A stretch of DNA of 64,000 nucleotides from Apostichopus japonicus. Taxonomy: Eukaryota > Echinodermata > Holothuroidea > Aspidochirotida > Stichopodidae. The notes under the pieces are model-generated. The model did no database searches, was not told where the DNA came from, and saw only the letters and a list, made by a program, of their open reading frames with translations. Positions 1 through 12,095 of this stretch are shown one piece after another; position 1 is the stretch's first letter, and each line of letters opens with the position of its first letter. Both the position numbers and the translations under genes were made by a program. The stretch is taken from positions 30,217,666 to 30,281,665 of the forward strand of contig NC_092579.1 in the NCBI RefSeq assembly GCF_037975245.1, read 5' to 3'.

Positions 1-538
1 CGGGCTTGAAAATGACCAACCAGATGTACACTTTTGCCTGAGAACCAAGTATTTCCCAATATTTTTTTTCCATCCATAACCTTTTTGAAGATGGTAACCA
101 GTCACACATCATGTTCGACCTCATTGCATGTCCTGTGGATCATTGCTTTTGTAGGTGATTCTATACGTCACGGCCCACAATATCCGAAAGCCTCACTTTT
201 CAAAGTTTAAAGCCCATTATTTGTTCAGAATTCAGAATTTTTTCACATTTCTCGTGAAGAAAATCACTTCAAAACATATACATAATGTTGCACAAAATTC
301 AATCTATGGACAACCAATATAGAAAAACCTCCTTCAACCCCTAACAGACAGGTCAAAATTGCTACGAGTAGAGGGAAGTATGATGAAGAATGATGGTCAG
401 GAATTTTTCGAAAATTCAGACACAGTTAATTTATTGGTGTACAAATATTACAACCTCTTATAACGGCAATTATAAAACTTGGTTGAAGGAAATGAAAAAT
501 AGCAGATATTTCCAATATCAGATATTTCGAACCCGAAC
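1..538. other. Intergenic, nothing recognised
   Basis: AT-rich sequence without a convincing exon, RNA gene or repeat structure. Frames are short and closed. Confidence 0.5.
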
Positions 539-550
539 ACTACACACATA

Positions 551-980
551 GGCGTAGGAGGCGGGGGCTACAGCCCCCCCCCCCCCCCAACCAAACTTGT
601 TCCCCTGAAAATTCGGGCAATATGCTGAGAATAAATGAATAGTTTAGAAATTATCTCCTTGATAATTAAAATAAAGTTCTAAGCTTGGCAGACTAATTCG
701 CCATAACTACTGTAAAAGAGAGTTTTGACATAATTGGACTTGTATGCTTTTTCTCCATCTACATAAGAAATTTCGTTGTTTACATTAGCACCCTGCGGAT
801 GACTGCGCAACTTTCACGGACCGTACGGTACACGATGCCATGCGATGTAATGACCTATGCTTGCTTATATGATATTGACATTAACATGTTGAACGCGCGG
901 TTCGCGCGCGAAAAATTTTGGTTATATTTTTCGGGCAAGTCGTTACAGCCCCCAAATCCAATTGGGCTCCTACGCCTTTG
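551..980. mobile_element. Non-autonomous DNA element, GGCGTAGGAG family
   Basis: The left end begins GGCGTAGGAGGCGGGGG and the right end finishes in CTCCTACGCC plus TTTG, so the ends are inverted. A C-run follows the left end. The same interior (CGCGCGAAAAATTTTGG, then TCGGGCAAGTCGTTACAGCCCC) recurs at about 3.8, 4.6, 5.3, 12.1, 16.0, 16.7 and 29.7 kb. A 12-bp direct repeat ACTACACACATA flanks it at 539-550 and 981-992. This is longer than the 8-bp duplications seen for other members, so it may be an extended or coincidental repeat. It has no coding capacity. Confidence 0.7.
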
Positions 981-1009
981 ACTACACACATAGATTTTTT
1001 AAATTTACC

Positions 1010-1135
1010 GCAGTTTTACCATGGTATTACCGCGGTAAAAGTATGGTAAAAGTGCGGTACATTTACTGCGGTAAATTTACCGCAGTTTTACCATGATATT
1101 ACCGCTGTAAAAGTATGGTAAAAGTGGTAATAGCA
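1010..1135. repeat. Palindromic TTTACCGCGGTAAA repeat cluster
   Basis: Two imperfect direct copies of about 60 bp, each built from alternating TTTACCGCAG, TTTTACCATG and CCGCGGTAAAAG blocks in both orientations. The stretch can fold back on itself. It is probably part of a small inverted-repeat element. Confidence 0.65.
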
Positions 1136-1152
1136 TTAACACCCGGAGTGCA

Positions 1153-1319
1153 TTAATCATGTGAGTAACGCACGCTAGACCGTTCATTAACCCCGTTCAT
1201 TCATACACTACCATTTGTGTGGGGGGAAATCATAAAACAAAACATTTTTGGTTACATATAACCAAAGATTTATTAAAGTGATGCCCCGTAATTTTACCGT
1301 GCGTTACTCACATGATTAA
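1153..1319. mobile_element. Short element with perfect 22-bp terminal inverted repeats
   Basis: The left arm at 1153-1174 starts TTAATCATGTGAGTAACG and its exact reverse complement lies at 1298-1319. The 167-bp unit has no coding capacity. No clear TSD was found. It is MITE-like by structure. Confidence 0.7.
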
Positions 1320-1786
1320 CCACGGTCAGCTGACCTGAATGGACCAATAGGATTTAGGAATCTTTACTAAGTATGAATGAACCACTGATTTATTTTCATG
1401 CCTTCATCACTTTAGCCACCACTCACATGGGACCTATTCTAAGTCTGACGATACATGCGCATGTGTGAGGTCCTGAAAACATAATAAAAGTTGTTTGTCT
1501 TGCTATCCTTGTTTTCAAATTTCATGTAAATGTATTCTCGTAGACCTAGCAACCTGGTTTAACATGCTGGCGCCAAATTTGCGCTAAGCTCGCTATACGA
1601 ACTCGGATATGGGCTGTGCCTTATTAGTTATAGTTATTTAAATTATTAATAATGGCGTATGAGGAAATGCACCATTTTGTGGTATGACTCCCAGGACAGA
1701 AAGTCGAGAAAATCACATGCAGTCGCGGCGGATAGCTTCCTTCGCCTATATGTCCGGGGAAATTTTGGGACATCGTTCCTATAGAC

Positions 1787-2146
1787 CAGGGGTGGGCAAC
1801 CTGCGGGCCACATGCGGCCCGCCAGTGATTTTTTGCGGCCCGTGAGATGTCTCAAGAAAAAGAAAAAAATCAATCTATTTTGCATCATCACCAAAAACGA
1901 GCTAGCTGCTTAGAAATTATCTGCACTTATGATGCTGTCAGGTTGGTCTATTATCACCATTAATTATCAACAGGACTGTATTGACATTATGGTTTTGTGA
2001 ATACAGATTAAGTACACACACCTATTGCTTGAACGTCCTCGGAATCAAAGGTTTGAAATCAGCAGCAGGCCGTTGGTTAGGTGCGGCCCTGTCAATCTTT
2101 CACTCCTAAAATCTGGCCCATTCATTCAAAAGGTTGCCCACCCCTG
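1787..2146. mobile_element. hAT-like MITE with 16-bp inverted termini
   Basis: It starts CAGGGGTGGGCAACCT and ends AGGTTGCCCACCCCTG, a perfect 16-bp terminal inverted repeat. Sub-terminal CGGCCCG motifs are of the kind seen in many animal hAT MITEs. The flanking octamers (CTATAGAC and CAATGGGC) match at only 5 of 8 positions, so any TSD is decayed. Length is 360 bp with no gene. Confidence 0.75.
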
Positions 2147-2175
2147 CAATGGGCCTATATCTGAGGCCCTGGGGT

Positions 2176-3568
2176 CAGTGGCGTCGTGCCCATTGGGGCC
2201 CGGGGGGCACAGCCCCCCCCAAGAAAAATCAAAGGTGTCATAAAATTTTGTCATAATTTTAAAAAAAAGTGTTTTCGAAATCGAAAAGTAGACTAAATAT
2301 TCAATTGCTCTTTGATGGTCGTTGCGGATTTTCCACACACCTCAAAGACCACATATCGGGATTAGTAATGCCATTACCTTTGAATATGTTTGTCCTAAGC
2401 TCGCGTTTGATACAGTCTCAATTAACCTGGAAAATAATCACTTCGTTATGGCGCGTTTTACCTTAGGTTTCGCTACTTTCACTTTTTCTGTCCATGTTTT
2501 CAAACGGCATGGCTTTTTCTTCACCCAGTCACCACTTCTCACGGGCATGGGCGGCAAGGGCGGCGGAACCGGGGGGCACAGGGTGCACGTGCCCCCACTT
2601 TTCCCCAGGTTAAAAATGTGCCCATTTTCTACATAAAAATTGAGGTGTCTCAAGTTAGCAAGAGGCCAGGGAACCAGAATGAACACTCGGGAAGGGCTTT
2701 TTTCCGGCCATCTGAGGGGTTTGTAAAACCAAAAATTTTCTACTATACGCTCTGCGCCAACCGATGGTGGCGCTCCGCTCAGATAGTCGTGCATACAACT
2801 TTGCAACTCCTGGCTACGCCTCTGACTCTTAGTGAATTTTTGTGGGTCAAACTCAAAGCTATTTCGAATGAAACAAATTTGTTAAGATATTAACAAGAAA
2901 TAAACTCTAATTCGGAAGATTCCTTCATTAGCAATTAGCATGATTTCGCCTCATTTTGTCTCAAAAGAAAACTTGTTCCTTGTTTCCCAATTTTCACATT
3001 GGATATTTCAGTGCTAGTATGCATATTTTCCTTGAGAGGCGGGGGGGGGGGGCGTTGATGGAGTGATGTGTGTACACAAATAAGATAATACAATAAGAGT
3101 TGTAAAGGGTACTAAATATAAGGCTGCATCAGTCCAATCGAATTGCTGCAGTGCCCTTTGATGTCGGTGCCCCCCCCCCCAAGATTAAAAGTGCTTCCGC
3201 CGCCCTTGATGGGCGGTGATCATGGATCAGCCAACACGAAAATGTTTCGATATCTTAAATGTTGGGCGCTTCTGGGAGACGAGGATTTGGTAAACTTAGG
3301 AATAAATGGCGATCACTTCCTTCGAGAATATTTCCCAAAATAAAAAATTGCCGGAATTTTTTTTTATCAATTTTAGGGGTGTTGCTTTCTGCCATAATGC
3401 ACGGGAAGTGCCGTTTCCTGCAATCTGAGGGGTCTGCCAGAAGAAAAATTTTCTTGTACGCTGCGCGCCAACCGATGGTGGCGCTCCGCTTAGATAGTAC
3501 TTACGGCCGGAATACTCGAATCGATTCCGTCCCCCCCCCCCACGTTTCAAATCGGATTGACGCCCCTG
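2176..3568. mobile_element. Possible outer hAT-like element containing a nested one
   Basis: The left end CAGTGGCGTCGTGCC at 2176 and the right end GGATTGACGCCCCTG ending at 3568 form a short imperfect inverted pair, and a complete second element (2555-3208) sits inside. No 8-bp TSD is evident. The right end abuts the start of duplication unit A (CCAATATGG), so the insertion may have defined or truncated the left edge of that unit. Confidence 0.4.
2555..3208. mobile_element. hAT non-autonomous element with perfect 8-bp TSD
   Basis: Left end CAAGGGCGGCGGAACC, right end GCTTCCGCCGCCCTTG (inverted), flanked by the octamer ATGGGCGG at 2547-2554 and 3209-3216. The interior includes CACGTGCCCCC near the left end, a block reading ACCGATGGTGGCGCTCCGC, and a G-run before GGCGTTGATGGAGTG. 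Related copies lie at 12.7-15.4 kb and 27.2-27.8 kb. It carries a fragment of the sequence found beside the hAT transposase relic at 13.2 kb but no open frame of its own. Confidence 0.88.
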
Positions 3569-4040
3569 CCAATATGGAAGGGTTTTAACACGGGAAATGA
3601 TTGTATGTTATTGTCATGCGATGTATATGATTATGATATGCACAGTACCGTGTTGAACTTATATCATTATCATCATAATTATTGTAACGACTTCCCTATA
3701 ATGATAACCAATATAGAAGGGTAATAACACGGAAAATGATTGTTTGTCATTGGCATGCGATGTAATATCCGATGCATGCCTATATGATATGCACATTAAG
3801 ATGTTGTACGCGCGAAAAAGTTTGGTTACATTTTTCGAGCAAGTCGTTACAGCCCCCCCCCCCCCAAATCAAATTGGGCTCCTATACGCCTATGACTATC
3901 ATAAAACACTGAAAACTGGTGGCGAGACAGATAGCAGTGGCTATTCAGTACTTATATAAATGGATACGGAGGTGCTTCTGATATGATGGCACAATGAGGC
4001 TATACCAGCAACAAAGACAATATGAAAAACACCCGATTTG

Positions 4041-4048
4041 TATAAAAG
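4041..4048 (+). promoter_or_regulatory. TATA box of thioredoxin gene A
   Basis: TATAAAAG lies 106 bp upstream of the first ATG. The expected transcription start is near 4071, leaving about 75 bp of 5'UTR. The same box is conserved in copies B (15466-15473) and C (29024-29031, minus strand). Confidence 0.7.
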
Positions 4049-4146
4049 TGAACACTCGTTTCAGTTTACTTATATTTATTACTTGATCCTAAGACATTAA
4101 CCGTCTAAAGAGTTTTCGTCGAAAAGTCGTTTCCTGAAGTCAACCG

Positions 4147-7100
4147 ATGATGAAGTTACCAGCAGCAGTCATATGCCTTTTAGCTGTTTTAATTTGTGGT
4201 AAGTTTTTTTTTATCTACATTTAATTCTAATACTTTTTTATTAAAAATCACCCATGATAGAGCGTTGGGAACGTTACACACTCCCAGACACACTCCCTTG
4301 ACATGAAGAGTGTAGTAACCATGTTATTATCACGATGTTATATCAAGCTATAGGTATCACTATAGGCCCATAGGAAGGGAACAGATATACTACACACGAT
4401 CTTAGCCAAACGGTAAGAGAACCCTCTGTCCTTAATCCCTTTCCTTTCTTCTACATCCCTCTGCATTGATGTGCATTGTTAATCCCTTCGCTAAGATCAT
4501 GGGTAAATGTTAAGTTAATGCTTTGGCTTGGGCTTAACCTTCGCCAACACCTTGTGTAAATTAAAGGGTCCTTGGTTTGCCTCAACGTCATAGGCGTAGG
4601 AGACGGGGGGGCTGGGGGGCAATATTCGGGCAATATGCTGAGAAATTTTCGAAAAATATTAGTTGTGAAGATGTAGCTATAAAGGAAATGAATAGTTTAA
4701 AAAAATCTCCCTGGTAATTAAAATAAAGTTTTAAGCTTGCCCGACTAATTCGCCATTACTAATGTAAAATCCTATATATGATATTTACATGAACATGTTA
4801 AATGCGCGCGGAGCTTGCGAAAAATTGTGGTTAATTTTTTTCGGGCAAGTCGTTACAGCCCACATCCCCCCCCCCCCCCAATCAAATTGGGCATCTGCGC
4901 GTATGCTCAACGTGTAATGCAATGTTACTTATCTGAAGTAGTTTTCGTTCCCAACATCTTTTGGTTAAAGTTCCTAATCCCACTAGAGACCCTTGTTGCT
5001 TCTGTCTCAGTAACTTTGTGGTTTGTGTATAGATATTTAGGCAAAGGTAAATAATGGTGTGATTTAATGGCGTGTTTAGGCTTTACGTGTGTTTGCATGC
5101 ACGTTGCCAATAAATAATCCACTTAAGATACCACTTGCTGTAATTACAACTGATAACCGGATATCAATGATGTTCCAACAAGTCATGTCACAAACTTGGA
5201 CTCAAGTCGTATTTTCTGGCGAGTTGACTCAAGACCACACCCCAAATAACTTTGACTACAGTCAAAACTAAATCGATTTGGCTCTACCGTCACTTGATTT
5301 CCAGCCATTGGCATAGGCGTAGGAGCCCAATTTGATTGGGGGGGGGGGGGGCTATAACGACTTGCCCGAAAAATATCACCACAATTTTTCGCGCGTACAA
5401 CATCTTACCGTGCATATCACATAGGCATGCATCGGTTATTATATCGCATGCCAATAACATACAATCATTTTCCGTGTTTTTCACTTATTACCCTTCCATA
5501 TTGGTTATCATTATTGGGGAACTCGTAACAATAGTTATGATAATAATGATATAAGTTTAACCATTATAAAACACATTGCAAATTATTTTTCTTTCAGTAG
5601 GTGACCGAAAATTTCTCAGTATATTGCACGAATTTTCACGAAAATATTTGGTTGGGGCTGCAGCCCCCCAACCCCCCTCCTACCCCTATGGTCATTGGCA
5701 AGTACGCTTGGCCATCTTTTATTAGATAGAACATATATTCTATATTCATTTTACCGTTTCTAATCATATCATAAATCAACACACCCTTACTGTGATAGCA
5801 GGCCTGTGCATTCTCTTACAGCAGTCATATTTTACAGTTAATTTCCTTACATGATAGGATATACCTTCAAACAAACTGGGTTCAGTTGCCCGCATATTTC
5901 TCTTAACCAGCTCTTTACTCAACAATCAATCAAACTAAATCGTGGCAGGGCGTATCTGTTTGCAATGGTTTAGAAGGATCTGGGACTAGGGCAGGTAGTT
6001 TACACGGAACAAAATGTAACTGACGGAGAGGTGGGATGTCTTGCTATCGAGACAAGGATCCAGGGCATTGTGTAATACAATCGCCGCCAACTGAACTTAT
6101 ATCATATCTAGAAAATACCAACGAAACTTAGTCAATAATATCTCAAGAGGGACTTTACTTTCCGAATTGAGTTTTTTGTTGGTCTTTGTATGGAAAATTT
6201 GCTTTAAAGCTACTATGTATTGCGGTAAACATGACCAGTACTTAGACCGGAAATCACAAATGGTCCCACAAATGCTACGAATATCGAGCACAGAATATGA
6301 ATTTACAAGATAATTTTACTTTTCTCCTTAATCCTTTACTGATTTCTTTCAGCAGGCTTCACAAATGCCTCAGCACCAATGACTCTTACCGACGCCACTT
6401 TTCAGACCGAGCTGGAAAAGGGAGACACTATGATGGGTTTTTTCTGGGCTCCTTGGTAAGGAGTATCATGGTTCACAAAAATGCTTCTAAAATGATAGGC
6501 ATCCAGATAACAATAACAAACTTTGAAACGATAGTCGGAATGTATGTAGAGACAGTGATTGCAGTCCGGTGTATAATAAAGATAACCAACTGAAAATAGA
6601 ACAATACTAACCCTTCTGAATATGGAACATGATATAAAACGGTCCATAGAGTGCATGGTTATCCAATAGGCAGAAAATAGCAAGTTTGGTCGAGGGGCCC
6701 ACAGTCAAGGTGCCCCACGGTCAAGATGCGCTACGATCAAGGTGCGGTGTGGTCAAAGGGCCCACGGTGAAGGGGCACCACAGTCAAGGTGCCTCACGGT
6801 CAAGGGGTCCAGTTTTAAGTAAAGCACTTCCATGCAAGACACATACCAACTTTTCATTTTCAGGTCGTGGGCTGATAAATCTTAACAAAGCCGGCGGGGC
6901 AAGTCTATGGTGCCGTCGGGCTCCAAGGGTGTAATTCTTGGTCTGGGATCAGTATGATAGCTGTAATCAGTAACTCAATCTTACTGTAATTTGTCTCCTT
7001 CTATGCCCTGATGATAATAATAATAATAATGATGGTGATGAAGATGATGATCCTGATAATAATGATCATAGTCATCATCACCATCGTCATCAGGATCATC

Positions 7101-7793
7101 GTCGTAATCATCATAATCGTAATCACCATCACGGAGACATTGGACCATGGACATTTGACATTGGACATTTGATATTGGACAATGGACAATGGACATTGGA
7201 TATGAATTATGAATACCAATATCACCATAATATTTACATTGACTCAATGCTTGATAAAGGGCCGGGGCTTTCGAGCGAAAGATGCGCAGGACAAAATACA
7301 TGTAAGTTTAATATGCCCGGTATTCGTTGTAACATATTATAAATAAATTCCTAACAATAAGCTATTTTTTTCTTCTTAAAGGTGTGGTCCGTGTAGAATG
7401 ATTGCACCCATGCTTGACGAACTTGTAGAAGAGTATGATGGGAAACTGAAGATCTACAAGTTGAACACCGACGAAAATCCAGTAGGTTTATTGCAATATG
7501 TAAACTCGATATACATGATAGAAATGTAACCACACGAAATAAAGAGAGATCAAACATACAAAGTTAGGCATGTACTAAATTAGAAGAAGTGTTAAAAGAA
7601 AAGGAATTAATTATTTATATTGTAAATAAAAAGAATTGATGTAAATGTTTTCTTTTTCTAGGTGATTCCAGTCACTTATGGCGTCTACTCGATACCGACG
7701 TTGTTGTTCTTCAAAATGGGTCAGGTAGTCGATACAGTACTCGGGGCCCAACCAAAGTCTAAAATTGCAAATATAATTGATCATTTGATGTAA
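4147..7793 (+). CDS. Secreted bacterial-type thioredoxin, copy A (4 exons)
   Basis: Exons are 4147-4198, 6356-6455, 7382-7481 and 7662-7793, all with GT-AG introns; the stop TAA ends at 7793. Two ATGs are adjacent (4147 and 4150); counting from the second, as in copy B, gives 126 residues. Residues 1 to about 22 are a hydrophobic signal peptide ([16 protein letters not shown]), so the product should be secreted. The thioredoxin fold follows: [14 protein letters not shown] with redox cysteines C51 and C54, KLNTDENP, and the cis-proline motif SIPT at P95. The wording is closest to bacterial and plastid Trx-m proteins, not animal Trx1/Trx2. The position of the buried acid (Asp26 in E. coli Trx) is Phe45 here, which may weaken catalysis. 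An NAS sequon follows the signal peptide. Expected role: thiol-disulfide exchange outside the cell. The physiological partner is unknown. Confidence 0.9.
4589..4905. mobile_element. GGCGTAGGAG-family element with perfect 8-bp TSD (intron 1, copy A)
   Basis: Left end CATAGGCGTAGGAG, right end CATCTGCGCGTATG, flanked by CTCAACGT at 4581-4588 and 4906-4913. Copy C has the uninterrupted site (one CTCAACGT next to GTAATGC, at about 28635-28650). Copy B has the same insertion. The 8-bp TSD places the family with hAT-like elements. Confidence 0.88.
5312..5700. mobile_element. GGCGTAGGAG-family element, 389 bp (intron 1, copy A)
   Basis: Left end CATAGGCGTAGGAG followed by a G-run; right end CTCCTACCCCTATG preceded by C-runs. 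The flanking octamers GCCATTGG (5304-5311) and GTCATTGG (5701-5708) match at 7 of 8. The corresponding site in copy C is empty; copy B carries the same element. Confidence 0.85.
6690..6815 (+). repeat. Minisatellite, AAGGTGCCCCACGGTC units (intron 2, copy A)
   Basis: About seven degenerate units of 16-18 bp around CAAGGTGCCCCACGGT. Equivalent arrays sit in intron 2 of B (19107-19230) and, on the opposite strand, C (about 26210-26370). Confidence 0.8.
7005..7200. repeat. ATC/ATG-rich simple repeat and GGACATT repeats (intron 2, copy A)
   Basis: Triplet repeats of ATA, ATG and CATCAT followed by short repeats of TTGGACATT. Also present in copy B (about 19376-19565). The long isoleucine and aspartate runs in translated frames are artefacts of these. 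Confidence 0.8.
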
Positions 7794-7814
7794 ACTGATC
7801 AAGTCATTGTTATT

Positions 7815-7940
7815 ATATTACATTTTATTGCATGGCACTTTATTGCAAGACACTTTATTGTTTGACACTTTATTGTATGCCACTTTATTGTATGCCACGT
7901 TATTGTATGCCACTTTATTGTATGGCATTTTATGTCAACT
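7815..7940 (+). repeat. 15-bp tandem repeat downstream of thioredoxin A
   Basis: About eight copies of CACTTTATTGTATGC follow the stop codon, probably within the 3'UTR. Copy C carries the same array inverted (25534-25650). Copy B has only two or three degenerate units. Confidence 0.8.
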
Positions 7941-8053
7941 GTGGTATTATTATTATTATGGTCTATATGTTATTAAAGATACAAACTTATTTTATAACAG
8001 CGTCTCCGAATTAGTGGAAACTTTTATTCAAAGTGGTTGCGTTCACGTGAAGA

Positions 8054-9640
<1,587 letters not shown>

Positions 9641-9659
9641 ACGAAAGGGAAATGTATTA

Positions 9660-9830
9660 TGTTGTTTACTTCTATGCTGTCTGTTTTCATGTTGTTGTCT
9701 CTTTTGATGTTGTTGTCTCCTTCAATGTAGTTGTTTCCTTCAATGTTGTTGTTTACTTTAACGTTGTTGCCTTCTTTGATGTTGTTGTCTCCTTTGATGT
9801 TGTTGTCTCCTTTGATGATGACGGCGCTGT
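9660..9830 (+). repeat. GTTGTTGTCTCCTTTGAT minisatellite
   Basis: About eight 18-bp units. An inverted, degenerate counterpart lies at about 11100-11285, also followed on its far side by a GCGCCATCATTTTC-like block. Open translation through the array reflects a period divisible by three. Confidence 0.8.
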
Positions 9831-10060
9831 TCACAATTATGACGTCAAAATACGTATACTATTCAAAATGTCCAAGAGGGACCGACTAGCCTATCTTGTA
9901 GGGCTAGGTTATGCGAACAAAAAAATAACAGAAATGATGGAATCTGTAAAATCCGCGAAGAACCTACGAAAGTCTTTGAACCTATAAGAAAAATAGATAT
10001 ATGTGGTCAAGTTACAGGTACGGACCTAGCCTAACGTTAGGTATATAATATGTATGTATA

Positions 10061-10240
10061 TTAGATCCTCCTGCAAGCAGGAACTCGCGAAGAAGCCTCA
10101 TTGGCTTATCAAAGCCGCAAGCTGACCGAAGTCAGTCTCTTACATCATATTTAACGTCCATGATTATGAATTGTCAATTGTCAACAACTCTGTAACTGGA
10201 CGACATACATTAATCTGGGAGTGACTCGAACCGGGGACCT
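10061..10240 (-). mobile_element. Candidate tRNA-derived SINE fragment
   Basis: Read on the minus strand, GGTTCGAGTC (10232-10223) matches the RNA polymerase III B-box consensus and is followed by a body ending in GCGAGTTCCTGCTTGCAGG. A second copy with the same order is at 26441-26680. No convincing A box was found, so the 5' end may be missing. Confidence 0.5.
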
Positions 10241-10325
10241 TATGATTGAAAGGGGACCTTATGATTGACCTCATGACCTTATGATTGACGTTATGACCTT
10301 ATGATTGAACGGGGACCTTATATAT
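10236..10325 (+). repeat. GACCTTATGATTGA short tandem repeat
   Basis: About five degenerate units of GGGGACCTTATGATTGA, abutting the SINE-like fragment. Confidence 0.7.
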
Positions 10326-10450
10326 GAAATATATAGCCTTAGTTACCGCTTTGCATGAATCAAAACTACAGGCTATGTGATGTTATTGTATGGGTAAAAA
10401 ATAAGGAAAGCACCAATCTTCGACCATAACTTTAGGCCCACCGCTTTGAA

Positions 10451-11095
10451 TTATTGTAGTGCGCATGCGTGCTACAATATTGGATTACTTGCCAAGATAA
10501 AGATACCTACATGACTGGACGTTGAAACTTCACGTTTCATATAGTCTATGTTCATTTGCAGTTACAGAGGCTAGCTATACGTATGCAAGTTATTCTGAGC
10601 CTGTCACGGCGCTCACAAGCACCCTTACTTTGAGGGTACCTACATGACTGTACTCCCTGGTGTGTCGTCCGCTGCAGAAAATAACACAATGAGCAACCGT
10701 AAAGTTCTTCCTAATACTGCAAGCACTCCACGCACACTACAGTACTACGTATTTGCATGTAAATACAGTTCTATTTATTGTAGTGCGCGTGCGCGCTACA
10801 ATATTGGTATTATGGCCAAGTGAACGGTACCTACATGACTGGACGTTGAAACTAAAAGTTTCAAATAGTCTCTGTACATTTGCAGTTTAAGAGGCTAGCT
10901 GCGTAGCCAACTAATTCTGAGTCTGTCACGGCGCTCACAAGCGCCCTCACTTTGTAGGTACCTACATGACTATACTCCCTGTTGTGTTGTCCAATCAAAA
11001 CTGACACCATTAACAACCAAAAAGTCCTTACTATAATTATACTGCAAGCACTCCACGCGCACCGTACAAAAATGCAGTTCTAGTTTGTATCCGTA
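10451..11095 (+). repeat. Two direct copies of a 324-bp unit
   Basis: Units start at about 10451 and 10775. Each begins with a near-palindrome TATTGTAGTGCGC(A/G)TGCG(T/C)GCTACAATA and contains CCTACATGACTGGACGTTGA, GAGGCTAGCT and CACGGCGCTCACAAGC. A partial diverged copy is at about 30945-31095. Confidence 0.8.
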
Positions 11096-11099
11096 TTTT

Positions 11100-11285
11100 G
11101 AAGTCATAAAAGTGAATAGCGCCATCATTTTCAAAGGATACAACAGCATCAAAGTAGATAACAACATCATTGAAGGAGACAACATCAAAATAACCATCAA
11201 ATGAGACAACGGCATCCAAGGAGACAACAACATAAAACGGCAGACAACATCAAAGTAAACAACATAAGATATAAACTTTTCGGCG
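11100..11285 (-). repeat. Inverted counterpart of the GTTGTTGTC minisatellite
   Basis: Degenerate GGAGACAACATCAAA units, the reverse complement of the array at 9660-9830. The two arrays and the 324-bp units form a roughly 1.6-kb inverted-repeat-bounded block. Confidence 0.7.
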
Positions 11286-11689
11286 TTCCATAACATTATG
11301 CCTGCTTGTAATAAGCTTTATGTTGTGACTTATTGAAGAATTATAAACCTAAAAGCAGTTATGCATGCTTGTACGTACCGTCAGTTATTCTACAATTATA
11401 CTTACGAAGTCTTTCATATGCCCCCATATGTCAAACTGTGCAACAATCATGTTCCTTTTCATGAAAACGTACTTCTGCTTCTACTCTTACTTGCTAATGT
11501 CTTGTATTAAATAACTGCTACATTTAGTACAAAGTCAGATACAAGCATAGCTACTTCAAGCACAAGAAAAGGAGCAAAAAATGAATTGGGGGGGGGGGGA
11601 GGAAGATGGGGGAGGAAAGTGGGAGCTAGTAAAAAGCCTTTTACATATACACAGCGCTTAAATACCTTTACATTAATACAGAGCTCACT

Positions 11690-12095
11690 CAATACAAAAG
11701 TTCTCTCTTTACATTAATTAACAATGATACCTTAATATACACAGTCCTTTAATGTACTTTACATTAACAATGATACCTCAATACAGTCCTTAATGTACTT
11801 CATATTAACAATGCTACCTCAATACACAGTCCCTTAATGTACTTCACATTAACAATGGTACCTCAATACACAGTCCCTTAATGTACTTCATATTAACAAT
11901 GCTACCTCAATACACAGTCCCTTAATGTACTTCACATTAACAATGATACCTCAATACACAGTCCTTTAATGTACTTCATATTAACATGCTACCTCAATAC
12001 AGTCCTTAATGTACTTCACATTAACAATGATAAATCAATACAGTCCTTAATGTACTTCATATTAACAATGCTACCTCAATACAGTCCTTAATGTA
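11690..12095 (+). repeat. 44-bp tandem repeat array
   Basis: About nine units of TGTACTTCAYATTAACAATG followed by MTACCTCAATACACAGTCCC and TTAA, with shorter variants that have lost a CACA step. No coding potential. Confidence 0.9.

Noticed and set aside
2322-2893. Overlapping frames of 91 to 122 codons on both strands
   Set aside because: They fall across hAT termini and recur in every non-autonomous copy; not genes.
6981-7301. Asp/Tyr/His-rich and Ile-rich minus-strand frames
   Set aside because: Triplet repeats within intron 2 of thioredoxin A; repeated in copy B.
10223-10232. Functional tRNA gene suggested by GGTTCGAGTC
   Set aside because: No acceptor stem, anticodon arm or A box fits around it; kept only as a SINE candidate.
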